DNA from: an uncultured Sphingomonadales bacterium
Lineage (GTDB): Bacteria > Pseudomonadota > Alphaproteobacteria > Sphingomonadales > CAKZYD01
DNA length: 40,446 bases
Direction: 5' to 3'
Assembly: GCA_937884085.1 (NCBI GenBank)
Contig: CAKZYD010000399.1
Span: forward strand, 1 to 40,446
Part shown: positions 34,137 through 40,446 of the stretch, piece by piece
How positions within the stretch are numbered: position 1 is the stretch's first letter
Layout of the letters: each line of letters begins with the position of its first letter
Translations under genes and position numbers: made by a program
Notes under the pieces: generated by a model
What the model was told of the DNA's origin: nothing
Seen by the model: only the letters and a program-made list of their open reading frames with translations
Database searches by the model: none

Positions 34137-34493
34137 TTAAAGGATGGCGGGTGGCCCGTGCGGTGGTGCGCCGAGCCAAAGCTGTCTCCCAACGGAGACT
34201 TGCGCAGGTGTGATGGATCGCTGAACAAGGTCCATGATGCCGCGATATGCCGCGCTCGTGAGTGGCCGCACGGACGCATAGTCTGATGTGTTGCAATCGC
34301 CGCAGCAGGTGTTTTGCGAACTATCTTCGGGGACGGGGTCGCCAATGGCGATCTCCACAACCCCTTGTCCGTGAAGGCCGCAGAGCTGAACGGTTTCCGT
34401 ATCGGAAGAGCTTTGCGTCACATGCGCTTGCGCTCCGTTGCCAAGCAGGCAAAGAGCGGCGAACAGCAGCCAGAGTTTTTGTTTCAAGCGCAT
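34137..34493 (-). CDS. DUF2946-like secreted cysteine-rich protein
   Basis: This 118-residue protein has a signal peptide (cleavage near G-A-Q-A). The mature part has L-C-G-L-H-G near 37-42, a cysteine cluster N-T-C-C-G-D-C-N near 61-68, and ends P-P-H-G-P-P-A-I-L. This layout matches DUF2946, a family I recall beside copper-responsive TonB receptors. The Cys/His motif could bind copper. It is the first gene of the minus-strand cluster and diverges from hrcA, with 85 bases between the two starts. A possible -35 (TTGACG) lies in that gap, but I cannot define a full promoter. Confidence 0.65.
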   Translation of the reverse strand: MRLKQKLWLLFAALCLLGNGAQAHVTQSSSDTETVQLCGLHGQGVVEIAIGDPVPEDSSQNTCCGDCNTSDYASVRPLTSAAYRGIMDLVQRSITPAQVSVGRQLWLGAPPHGPPAIL

Positions 34494-34578
34494 ATGTCAC
34501 CCGCTAACCAACGAATGTGGCGCCGTCAAGTCGAAGCGCATAATTGCACTGGCCCGCCGCGCGCTTTACATAAGCGGG

Positions 34579-35637
34579 ATGACCACGCAGCACGATAGCC
34601 TTGCCGACTTATCTGACCGCAGCCGGGAGATTTTCCGTCTGATTGTAGACTCTTATTTGGAGACAGGCGAACCGGTCGGCTCACGCACCATTAGTCGCCA
34701 TGGCGGCCTATCGCTGTCAGCCGCCACGATCCGCAATGTGATGAGTGACCTTGAAGAGCTTGGCCTCTTAGAGGCACCGCATACATCTGCCGGTCGCCAG
34801 CCGACGGAGCGCGGCTTGCGCTTGTTTGTAGACGGTATGATGCAAATCGGTGACCTCAGCCAAGAAGAGCGGCAGGACCTGGAAGCGCGCATGCGTGTTG
34901 AGGGCCGTGAGCTTGGCAGTGTCTTAGAAACCGTATCGAACACGTTGGCTGGATTGAGCCAGGGCGCGGGCCTGGTGCTGGTTCCTAAACTGGAAAAGCA
35001 AATCAAACATCTTGAGTTTGTTCCGCTCGGTCCGGGCCGCGCGCTTGCTGTGCTAGTGGATACCGAGTCCAGCGTTGAAAACCGGGTCATCGAATTGCCT
35101 TTGGGCTTGCCGAGTTCTGCGCTCGAATCTGCGTCCAATTATCTAAATGCACGCTTGGCTGGGCGCTCTCTTGAAGAGGCGCGCGTGGATATCGAGACTG
35201 AGATCAAGACCCGCCGGGCGGAGTTGGATGACCTCACAAAAACCGTTGTCGAGCAGGGGATTGCCCAATGGTCTGGCGCCGAAGCGGGCAGTCCGGATCA
35301 GCTCATCGTGCGTGGTCGCAGCCAGCTGTTGAAGGACGTCAAAGCGATTGAGGACCTTGAGCGCATACGCCACTTGTTTGATGATTTGGAAGCCAAAGAG
35401 AACCTCATCAAAATCCTGGAACTGGCAAAACAAGGCGAGGGCGTGCGCGTCTTTATTGGCTCTGAAAACAATTTGTTTTCGTTATCGGGTTCATCTGTGA
35501 TCGCGCGCCCTTATATGAACGCCCAGGAGCAGGTGGTTGGCGTTATTGGCGTCATCGGCCCGACCCGTATGAATTATGCCCGCATCCTGCCAATGGTGGA
35601 CTTCACGGCCCAATTGCTGAGCCGGACGCTTGGCTGA
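34579..35637 (+). CDS. hrcA: Heat-inducible transcription repressor HrcA
   Basis: 352 residues; HrcA represses chaperone genes by binding CIRCE inverted repeats and is assisted by GroEL. The N-terminal winged helix has S-R-E-I-F-R-L-I-V-D-S-Y-L-E-T-G-E-P-V-G-S-R-T and S-A-A-T-I-R-N-V-M-S-D-L-E-E-L-G. The central GAF-like region and C-terminal F-S-L-S-G-S-S-V-I-A-R-P-Y and G-V-I-G-P-T-R-M-N-Y match the family. The ATG at 34579 is chosen because conserved sequence begins there; an open upstream extension to 34438 overlaps the divergent gene. No CIRCE sequence is visible in the window, so its target is probably groESL elsewhere. Confidence 0.95.
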   Translation: MTTQHDSLADLSDRSREIFRLIVDSYLETGEPVGSRTISRHGGLSLSAATIRNVMSDLEELGLLEAPHTSAGRQPTERGLRLFVDGMMQIGDLSQEERQDLEARMRVEGRELGSVLETVSNTLAGLSQGAGLVLVPKLEKQIKHLEFVPLGPGRALAVLVDTESSVENRVIELPLGLPSSALESASNYLNARLAGRSLEEARVDIETEIKTRRAELDDLTKTVVEQGIAQWSGAEAGSPDQLIVRGRSQLLKDVKAIEDLERIRHLFDDLEAKENLIKILELAKQGEGVRVFIGSENNLFSLSGSSVIARPYMNAQEQVVGVIGVIGPTRMNYARILPMVDFTAQLLSRTLG

Positions 35638-35663
35638 GATGACCAGTAAGAGAAGGACAAACA

Positions 35664-36296
35664 GTGACGGACAATAAGCCAGACGCTGCCCCAGAAGATG
35701 AGCCAGACGCAACGGCTGCCGAGACAGAGACGGATAGCGAGGCTGCTGAAGACATCAGCGAAGAGGGCGCGCTTTCAAACCGGCTTTTGAATATGGAAGC
35801 CGAGCTTACCGACACCAAAGATCGCTTGATGCGGGCGGTGGCCGAAACCGAAAACGTTCGCCGCCGCGCGGAGCGAGAAAAGCAGGATGCGAGCCAATAC
35901 GCTGTCACGAAATTTGCCCGCGATATTCTGAGTGTGGCAGACAATATGCGCCGCGCTCTGGAAGCCATTCCCGAAGAAAGCCGCGCGGACGATAGTCCAT
36001 TGAAAGGCCTTGTCGGCGGCCTTGACATGACTGAGCGTGAGCTGCTCACGGTCTTTGAACGTCATGGCATCCAGAAGCTTGATCCCACGGGCGAGAAGTT
36101 TGACCATAATTTCCACCAGGCTATGAGCGAAGTTGAAACCGACAGCACGGCGCCTGGGCATGTCGTCCAGGTGTATCAATCCGGTTATGTGCTCAATGAC
36201 CGGCTGCTTAGACCCGCCATGGTGGTGGTCGCAAAAGCAAAGCAGGCTGCAGAGCCGCCAGCGGACGCGGCGGCCGGCGTTGATAAAACGGTGTAG
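35664..36296 (+). CDS. grpE: Nucleotide exchange factor GrpE
   Basis: 210 residues; GrpE is the exchange factor that releases ADP from DnaK. An acidic N-terminus (about 1-38) is followed by a long coiled coil (E-A-E-L-T-D-T-K-D-R-L-M-R-A-V-A-E-T-E-N-V-R-R-R). The beta-wing domain then has D-P-T-G-E-K-F-D-H-N-F-H-Q-A-M and G-Y-V-L-N-D-R-L-L-R-P-A-M-V-V-V. The start is GTG at 35664, with AGAAGGA seven bases upstream. It follows hrcA by 26 bases, the usual alphaproteobacterial pair. Confidence 0.96.
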   Translation: MTDNKPDAAPEDEPDATAAETETDSEAAEDISEEGALSNRLLNMEAELTDTKDRLMRAVAETENVRRRAEREKQDASQYAVTKFARDILSVADNMRRALEAIPEESRADDSPLKGLVGGLDMTERELLTVFERHGIQKLDPTGEKFDHNFHQAMSEVETDSTAPGHVVQVYQSGYVLNDRLLRPAMVVVAKAKQAAEPPADAAAGVDKTV

Positions 36297-36300
36297 CGCC

Positions 36301-36618
36301 ATGGGTATTGCCATCATCGCCACGGCGAAATTTGCGCCAGAACATATTGAAGCTGTTAAAGAGGCGGCCATCATAATGGTTGAAGAAACGCGTAAAGAAA
36401 CGGGCTGCATGCTCTATGCCTTTGCGCAAGACGTGTCCGATCCAACAATCATCCGTATTGTTGAGCAGTGGGAAGATGTGTCGCATCTGGCAGCGCATAT
36501 GACGGTGCCGCATATGGCTGCTTTTCAGGCTGCACTGGCGAAAACGCCGCCGCTCTCCTTGGAAGCGACGCGCTATGATCTGGCAACATTTGGTCCTCTG
36601 GATGTGAACGCGCTTTAG
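36301..36618 (+). CDS. Putative quinol monooxygenase (ABM domain)
   Basis: This 105-residue protein has the ferredoxin-like fold of the antibiotic biosynthesis monooxygenase/YgiN family: early I-A-T-A-K-F-A-P strand, a helix, then E-T-R-K-E-T-G-C-M-L-Y-A-F-A-Q-D, I-I-R-I-V-E-Q-W-E-D and H-M-x-V-P-H-M-A-A-F. Such dimers act on quinols without cofactor or are of unknown role. The ATG at 36301 lies four bases after the grpE stop, so it is probably in the hrcA-grpE operon. An open extension upstream overlaps grpE and is not conserved. Confidence 0.85.
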   Translation: MGIAIIATAKFAPEHIEAVKEAAIIMVEETRKETGCMLYAFAQDVSDPTIIRIVEQWEDVSHLAAHMTVPHMAAFQAALAKTPPLSLEATRYDLATFGPLDVNAL

Positions 36619-36699
36619 CCACCTGTTGACCAGTCGCGCCAGGGCGCTGGAAATTCATGTCATCTGGATCATTTCCCGCTCTCGTACTGAAGAGAAGTT

Positions 36700-37953
36700 A
36701 TGTCCAGCGCCAACCAATCTATTGATGTCGCCCCCACGTCGGAAAAAGCGCCTTACACGGCGCTGTTTCTTGTCGTCTTTATTTCTTTGGTCGGCTTTGG
36801 GATTGTCATCCCGGTTTTTCCCTTTTTTGGCCAAATGGTTGGGGCGAGCGCGGAAGAGATCACGCTGGCCATGGCCGCTTATTCAGCCGGGCAATTCATC
36901 GGTGCGCCGATTTGGGGTCGCATGTCCGATCGCTATGGAAGGCGCCCAATCCTCATATGGTCCCTCGTCGCCTCCATCTTTGCTTATATCCTCATGGCGC
37001 ATGCCACGAATATTTGGTGGCTTGGCTTATCCCGGCTGCTTGGCGGGTTGCTTGCTGGAAACTTAGCTGCCGCCTTTGCCTATGTGGGGGACGTGACGAC
37101 CGATGAAACCCGGCCCAAGGCGATGGGCCTACTTGGCGCTGCCTTTGGCTCCGGCTTTATCTTTGGTCCGGCAATTGGCGGGTTTATTGCCGGCGCTGAG
37201 CCGGATCCCAACGACTTTCTCTATATCGGCTATGTATCGGCGCTCTTCACCTTCATTGCCGCGGTGCTCACCCATCTAACGGTCCCGGAAAGCATGTCTC
37301 CGGAGCGCCGCATGGCTGCCGCTGCGAGCCGTTCTGGCTCTGCATTCCAAACGCTTAGCCTGATGAAGGCAAAACCTGTCGTCTTCTGGCTATGCGTCAT
37401 CATGCTACTGGCGGTTGGGTCTGGCGCCCTCATGGAGGCCACCTTTGCGTTTCTCGCTGGAGATCTGTTTGCTTGGGGGCCGTTAGAAGTCGGCTTGAGC
37501 TTTGCCATGATCGGGACGATTGCTGCCATTGTTCAGGCGTTTGCAGCCGGCCCCCTCGCTGCCCGCTTTGGGGAAGCAACGGTTATGACCTACTCATTGA
37601 TCGTCCATGCCGGCGGGTTGATCGTGATGGGCCTGGCGCAAAGCTCCATGCATCTGATCTTTGGGCTCATCGCCATGTCGTTTGGCGTTGGCGCATTTAG
37701 CCCGGCCTATCAAAGCTATACAGCAGCCCAGTCCAACGACACGGACCGCGGCCTGGTGATGGGCCTGACCCAAAGCGCAGGATCGCTTGGCCGGGTCTTT
37801 GGTCCAGCAATCTCCGGCTTTCTCTACGTTGGAATCAGTAAACCAGCGCCATTTCTGATCGGTGGTTCGATGCTTTTGCTGACATTCGTCGTGTGTCTTT
37901 TTGTGGTTCGTAGATCTCAGAAGCGCCAGCCGGCAACGCCCGTCTCACACTGA
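36700..37953 (+). CDS. TetA-like MFS efflux transporter (DHA1 type)
   Basis: This 417-residue inner-membrane protein has about 12 hydrophobic segments. MFS motif A is G-R-M-S-D-R-Y-G-R-R-P near 69-79. The antiporter motif C is seen as G-A-A-F-G-S-G-F-I-F-G-P-A-I-G-G near 147-162, typical of drug/proton antiporters such as TetA. The substrate is unknown. A GAAGAGAAG ribosome-binding site precedes the ATG at 36700. The 81-base gap upstream may hold its own promoter (TTGACC at 36626), but no convincing -10 is visible. Confidence 0.88.
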   Translation: MSSANQSIDVAPTSEKAPYTALFLVVFISLVGFGIVIPVFPFFGQMVGASAEEITLAMAAYSAGQFIGAPIWGRMSDRYGRRPILIWSLVASIFAYILMAHATNIWWLGLSRLLGGLLAGNLAAAFAYVGDVTTDETRPKAMGLLGAAFGSGFIFGPAIGGFIAGAEPDPNDFLYIGYVSALFTFIAAVLTHLTVPESMSPERRMAAAASRSGSAFQTLSLMKAKPVVFWLCVIMLLAVGSGALMEATFAFLAGDLFAWGPLEVGLSFAMIGTIAAIVQAFAAGPLAARFGEATVMTYSLIVHAGGLIVMGLAQSSMHLIFGLIAMSFGVGAFSPAYQSYTAAQSNDTDRGLVMGLTQSAGSLGRVFGPAISGFLYVGISKPAPFLIGGSMLLLTFVVCLFVVRRSQKRQPATPVSH

Positions 37954-38061
37954 GCCATCTCATAGTCTGGTGGCGAAATTCTTTACAGTTGAGCAGGCGA
38001 GACCGCTGCAGCCAGAGCGCTAACATACCAATACAACTAGTTTTTAGCTTTTTGGTCTAAT

Positions 38062-38077
38062 TGGCACGCTACTTGCT
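38062..38077 (+). promoter_or_regulatory. Sigma-54 (RpoN) promoter of the PEP-CTERM gene
   Basis: TGGCACG (38062-38068), four bases, then TTGCT (38073-38077): a full match to the -24/-12 consensus TGGCACGNNNNTTGCW, with GG and GC 12 bases apart. The expected start of transcription is near 38088, giving a leader of about 30 bases before the ATG at 38119. Enhancer sites would lie in 37954-38050, where I see no clear palindrome. Confidence 0.8.
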
Positions 38078-38118
38078 AGCACTGCACACACATAAAAGTG
38101 TTAAGTGGAGTTCAGCTC

Positions 38119-38757
38119 ATGAAAGCTATTTTGCCTGTCGCCGTTGCCGTTTTGAGTTTCTGTTCCGCCCTTAGTGCGCATGCTGTCCCCACGCCGCTGC
38201 AACAAGCTGGCTTTGCCAAAATGGATCAAGCTGGAGGAACACTCGGCAAAGACGTAGGGTTTAATGGTGCGACCACAAACGATTATACTTGGCTGCCCGG
38301 CGAAACGTTGAACTGGGACTATAGCTATGACGGTACAATGCTCAGTTTCACTTGGGCCGGCGTGACCGTCGAACAAACGATCGCGATATCTGATCCGGTT
38401 GTGGGTTTTACTGGTTATGTCCGCAATACCTTTAAAGACAATCTGCCAAGCGACTTAAGTTTGACGGTTGATATTGATCCAGTGGGTGGCACTGACCTGG
38501 CCCCAATCACTGCAAATCTAGGGGATGGTTTCATCAATTTTTCCATCAATGAGATGGTCGGTAGCACATGGAGCGTCTCCGGGACTGCGCAAGCAAACTG
38601 GACTGGGCCGCTTGCAACAAGCCCTAACTCGCGCTTTGCATTTCAAATTGATGCACTCATCGATCCAGACCCAATCGATGTCAGTGAGCCTGCTACTGTC
38701 GCGCTGCTTGGCCTGGGCCTAGTTGGTTTGGGTGTAGCAGCCCGTCGCCGTCGCTGA
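38119..38757 (+). CDS. PEP-CTERM sorting domain protein
   Basis: This 212-residue secreted protein has a signal peptide ending near S-A-H-A. The mature part is a low-charge, beta-rich domain I do not recognise. The C-terminus is a canonical PEP-CTERM tail: S-E-P-A-T, a hydrophobic helix (VALLGLGLVGLGVAA), then R-R-R-R. This tail is recognised by an exosortase (EpsH/XrtA type), which links the protein to envelope or exopolysaccharide. No exosortase is in this window. The ATG at 38119 has GTGGAG about nine bases upstream and starts the signal peptide; a GTG at 38098 is in frame but unlikely. It lies directly behind a sigma-54 promoter. Confidence 0.9.
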   Translation: MKAILPVAVAVLSFCSALSAHAVPTPLQQAGFAKMDQAGGTLGKDVGFNGATTNDYTWLPGETLNWDYSYDGTMLSFTWAGVTVEQTIAISDPVVGFTGYVRNTFKDNLPSDLSLTVDIDPVGGTDLAPITANLGDGFINFSINEMVGSTWSVSGTAQANWTGPLATSPNSRFAFQIDALIDPDPIDVSEPATVALLGLGLVGLGVAARRRR

Positions 38758-38765
38758 CCCAACCC

Positions 38766-39212
38766 TTATCGCTTGACTTGCGCCTCTGTCGTCAAGCTTG
38801 AGCTATCTGCAAACTCGGCGGTGAGCGTAATCTGACCGTCGTCAACGGCGACTTCAGCGATATCGAACAGCATCAGATGACGGCCACCTGGCTCGAAGGT
38901 CAGCGTGCCGTCGCTGTCAATCAGAAGGGCGTCGACCTTTTTCATGCGCATGGCGCCGCCTTGGTCTTCCATGATATGAAGTTCAATGCGCCCAACTTCT
39001 GCGGATGTCACTTGCGTCAGCGCCAGGCTTGCAGGGCCTTTAATAACGCCATAGCCACCTGCAGGCCGACCCGGCGCTGGATTGAGGCGGACGGTGAAAT
39101 TTTCCGCCGACAAAACGGCAGTCCCTGCGGGCGCTGCAGCCTCTTCGCTGCATGCCGAAACGAGCGCTAGGCCAATAATCGCAGCTGACTTTGCCAAATT
39201 TAGAACTTTCAT
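38766..39212 (-). CDS. PCu(A)C-family periplasmic copper chaperone (lipoprotein)
   Basis: About 148 residues from the ATG at 39212, which has AAGGA eight to nine bases upstream. The N-terminus is a lipoprotein signal with A-L-V-S-A-C. The mature part matches PCu(A)C: A-E-N-F-T-V-R-L-N-P-A-P-G-R-P-A-G-G-Y, then the copper-site region with H-I-M (in place of the usual H-x-x-x-x-M spacing), M-R-M-K-K-V-D, and P-G-G-R-H-L-M-L-F at the second half-site. The family delivers Cu(I) to the CuA centre of cytochrome oxidase or stores periplasmic copper. It is convergent with the PEP-CTERM gene (8-base gap) and divergent from dnaK. Confidence 0.85.
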   Translation of the reverse strand: MKVLNLAKSAAIIGLALVSACSEEAAAPAGTAVLSAENFTVRLNPAPGRPAGGYGVIKGPASLALTQVTSAEVGRIELHIMEDQGGAMRMKKVDALLIDSDGTLTFEPGGRHLMLFDIAEVAVDDGQITLTAEFADSSSLTTEAQVKR

Positions 39213-39252
39213 CCGTTTTTCCTTCGTGCCGGCTCTTGTCATGCTCGCGGGG

Positions 39253-39280
39253 TTGTAGTCGCAAATGGCCTCCTTATATA
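39253..39280 (+). promoter_or_regulatory. Possible promoter upstream of dnaK
   Basis: TTGTAG (39253-39258) and TATATA (39275-39280) are 16 bases apart, about 117 bases before the dnaK ATG. The match to the vegetative consensus is moderate. I see no good heat-shock sigma-32 promoter (CTTGAA with CCCCAT) and no CIRCE element in the 184-base gap. Confidence 0.35.
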
Positions 39281-39396
39281 GCCAACATGCCGGTGCACGC
39301 CATGCAAATCACGGTGCTGCGCGCGGAATTCAAGACGGATTGCACGGGGGTGCTTTTGCTGCACCTGCAGGGCTAGAGGAAGAATAGGAATTTGCT

Positions 39397-40446
39397 ATGG
39401 GGAAAGTCATAGGCATCGACCTTGGCACCACCAACAGCTGTGTTGCTTTGATGGATGGCGCCAAACCAAAAGTCATTGAAAACGCTGAAGGCGCACGCAC
39501 GACGCCGTCCATGGTGGCGTTCACAGAAGACGGGGAACGTCTGGTTGGCCAAAGCGCCAAGCGTCAAGCGGTGACCAACCCAAACAACACTCTATTCGCC
39601 ATTAAGCGTTTGATTGGTCGTACCTTTGATGACCCGATGACCAAAAAAGATAAGGATATGGTGCCTTATGACATTGTCCGGGCTGATAATGGCGATGCCT
39701 GGGTAGAAGCTCAGGGCGAGAAATATTCTCCAAGCCAAGTCTCCGCTTTCATCCTACAAAAGATGAAGGAAACTGCTGAAGCGTTCCTTGGCGAGACTGT
39801 TGACCAAGCGGTCATAACCATGCATTATTATTTTAACGATTCGCAGAGTCAGGCAACGAAAGACGCCGGGAAAATCGCTGGCCTTGAAGTCCTGCGGATC
39901 ATCAATGAACCGACCGCTGCAGCGCTCGCTTATGGCCTTGAGAAAAACGACGGCAAGACGATAGCCGTCTATGACCTAGGTGGCGGCACATTTGATGTGT
40001 CGATCCTGGAAATTGGCGACGGTGTGTTTGAAGTGAAGTCCACCAACGGGGACACGTTCCTTGGTGGGGAAGACTTCGACAACCGCATTATTGAGTTTTT
40101 GGCTGACGAGTTCAAAAAGGAAAAGGGCATTGACCTGACGCAGGACAAGCTGGCCCTGCAACGCCTGAAAGAGGCAGCGGAAAAAGCCAAGATCGAGCTG
40201 TCCTCTTCGACGCAAACCGAAGTCAATTTGCCGTTCATCACGGCGGACCAATCCGGCCCGCAACACCTCAACACCAAACTGACCCGCGCTAAGCTGGAGC
40301 AGCTGGTGGAGGACTTGGTTCAGCGCACGCTTGAGCCTTGCAAGAAAGCGCTCAAAGACGCTGGTATTTCCGCGTCCGACATCGATGATGTGGTACTTGT
40401 CGGCGGCATGACCCGCATGCCGAAGATCACGGAAATTGTGAAAGAC
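39397..40446 (+). CDS. dnaK: Chaperone DnaK (Hsp70), 5' part, cut by window end
   Basis: The first 350 codons of DnaK, covering most of the ATPase domain, are open to the window edge. Hsp70 signatures are clear: [10 protein letters not shown] near 5-14, [13 protein letters not shown] near 187-199, and [11 protein letters not shown] near the end. The chaperone folds proteins with DnaJ and GrpE. The AGGAAGAATAGGA segment precedes the ATG. One short stretch is abnormal: where nearly all Hsp70s read V-I-T-V-P-A-Y-F-N-D-x-Q-R-Q, this reads [14 protein letters not shown] (V142M, P143H, A144Y, R151S in E. coli numbering, which matches here). Residues 143 and 151 form the allosteric 'proline switch'. 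Confidence 0.97.
   Translation, partial: MGKVIGIDLGTTNSCVALMDGAKPKVIENAEGARTTPSMVAFTEDGERLVGQSAKRQAVTNPNNTLFAIKRLIGRTFDDPMTKKDKDMVPYDIVRADNGDAWVEAQGEKYSPSQVSAFILQKMKETAEAFLGETVDQAVITMHYYFNDSQSQATKDAGKIAGLEVLRIINEPTAAALAYGLEKNDGKTIAVYDLGGGTFDVSILEIGDGVFEVKSTNGDTFLGGEDFDNRIIEFLADEFKKEKGIDLTQDKLALQRLKEAAEKAKIELSSSTQTEVNLPFITADQSGPQHLNTKLTRAKLEQLVEDLVQRTLEPCKKALKDAGISASDIDDVVLVGGMTRMPKITEIVKD

Noticed and set aside
1..40446. CRISPR array, IS element, prophage or integrase gene
   Set aside because: No regularly spaced repeats, transposase, integrase or phage structural genes were found on either strand.

Overview
The window looks like a chromosomal segment of an alphaproteobacterium. The evidence is the protein sequences (GlnD, MutS, HrcA, GrpE, MaeB, an OlsB-type acyltransferase), the moderately GC-rich coding, and blocks that I recall as conserved in that class: glnD-murJ-trpS; rsmI-yraN-gshB next to comM; and rph-rdgB-hemW near hrcA-grpE. 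I cannot name the genus. There are no rRNA, tRNA, CRISPR or IS/transposase genes, and no gene-free stretch longer than about 170 bases.

Layout. 1-1.9 kb: a GPH/MFS transporter and a DUF3833 protein. 1.9-3.4 kb: a small regulatory locus. A Rap1a/Tai-like secreted protein is transcribed divergently from a DUF2975 membrane protein, a YozG-like HTH regulator and a tiny lipoprotein, with a strikingly symmetric promoter/operator between them. 3.5-8.9 kb (minus strand): glnD-murJ-trpS, where murJ carries one in-frame TAA. 9.1-11 kb: YceI and a cytochrome b561-YceI fusion. 10.9-16 kb: mutS and maeB, divergent. 16-20 kb: olsB-like, ampG, comM. 19.9-22.7 kb: an AMIN/beta-barrel outer-membrane protein with a LolA-like periplasmic partner, sitting between comM and gshB. 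22.8-29.2 kb: gshB-yraN-rsmI, a divergent LpoA-like lipoprotein, then hemW-rdgB-rph. 29.3-34.5 kb: a metal-uptake-like cluster of PepSY membrane protein, TonB-dependent receptor, Met-rich outer-membrane barrel and DUF2946 protein. 34.6-40.4 kb: hrcA-grpE, a small monooxygenase-fold protein, a TetA-like MFS pump, a PEP-CTERM protein behind a consensus sigma-54 promoter, a PCu(A)C copper chaperone, and the first 350 codons of dnaK.

How the genes work together. Most of the backbone is housekeeping: nitrogen signalling, lipid II flipping, tRNA charging, mismatch repair, rRNA methylation, tRNA maturation, nucleotide sanitation and heat shock. Accessory genes are placed between the conserved blocks. 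Two of these insertions concern the envelope, and two loci (29.3-34.5 kb and 38.8 kb) point to copper handling.

The most notable observations are: (1) the mirror-image promoter/operator at 2369-2429; (2) the sigma-54 promoter of the PEP-CTERM gene; (3) dispersed composite palindromic repeats, one of which forms the N-terminus of HemW, with another hairpin inside the LpoA-like gene; (4) a dnaK in which both 'proline switch' positions (143 and 151) are replaced; and (5) the murJ nonsense codon. Items 4 and 5 may be sequence errors and should be verified first.
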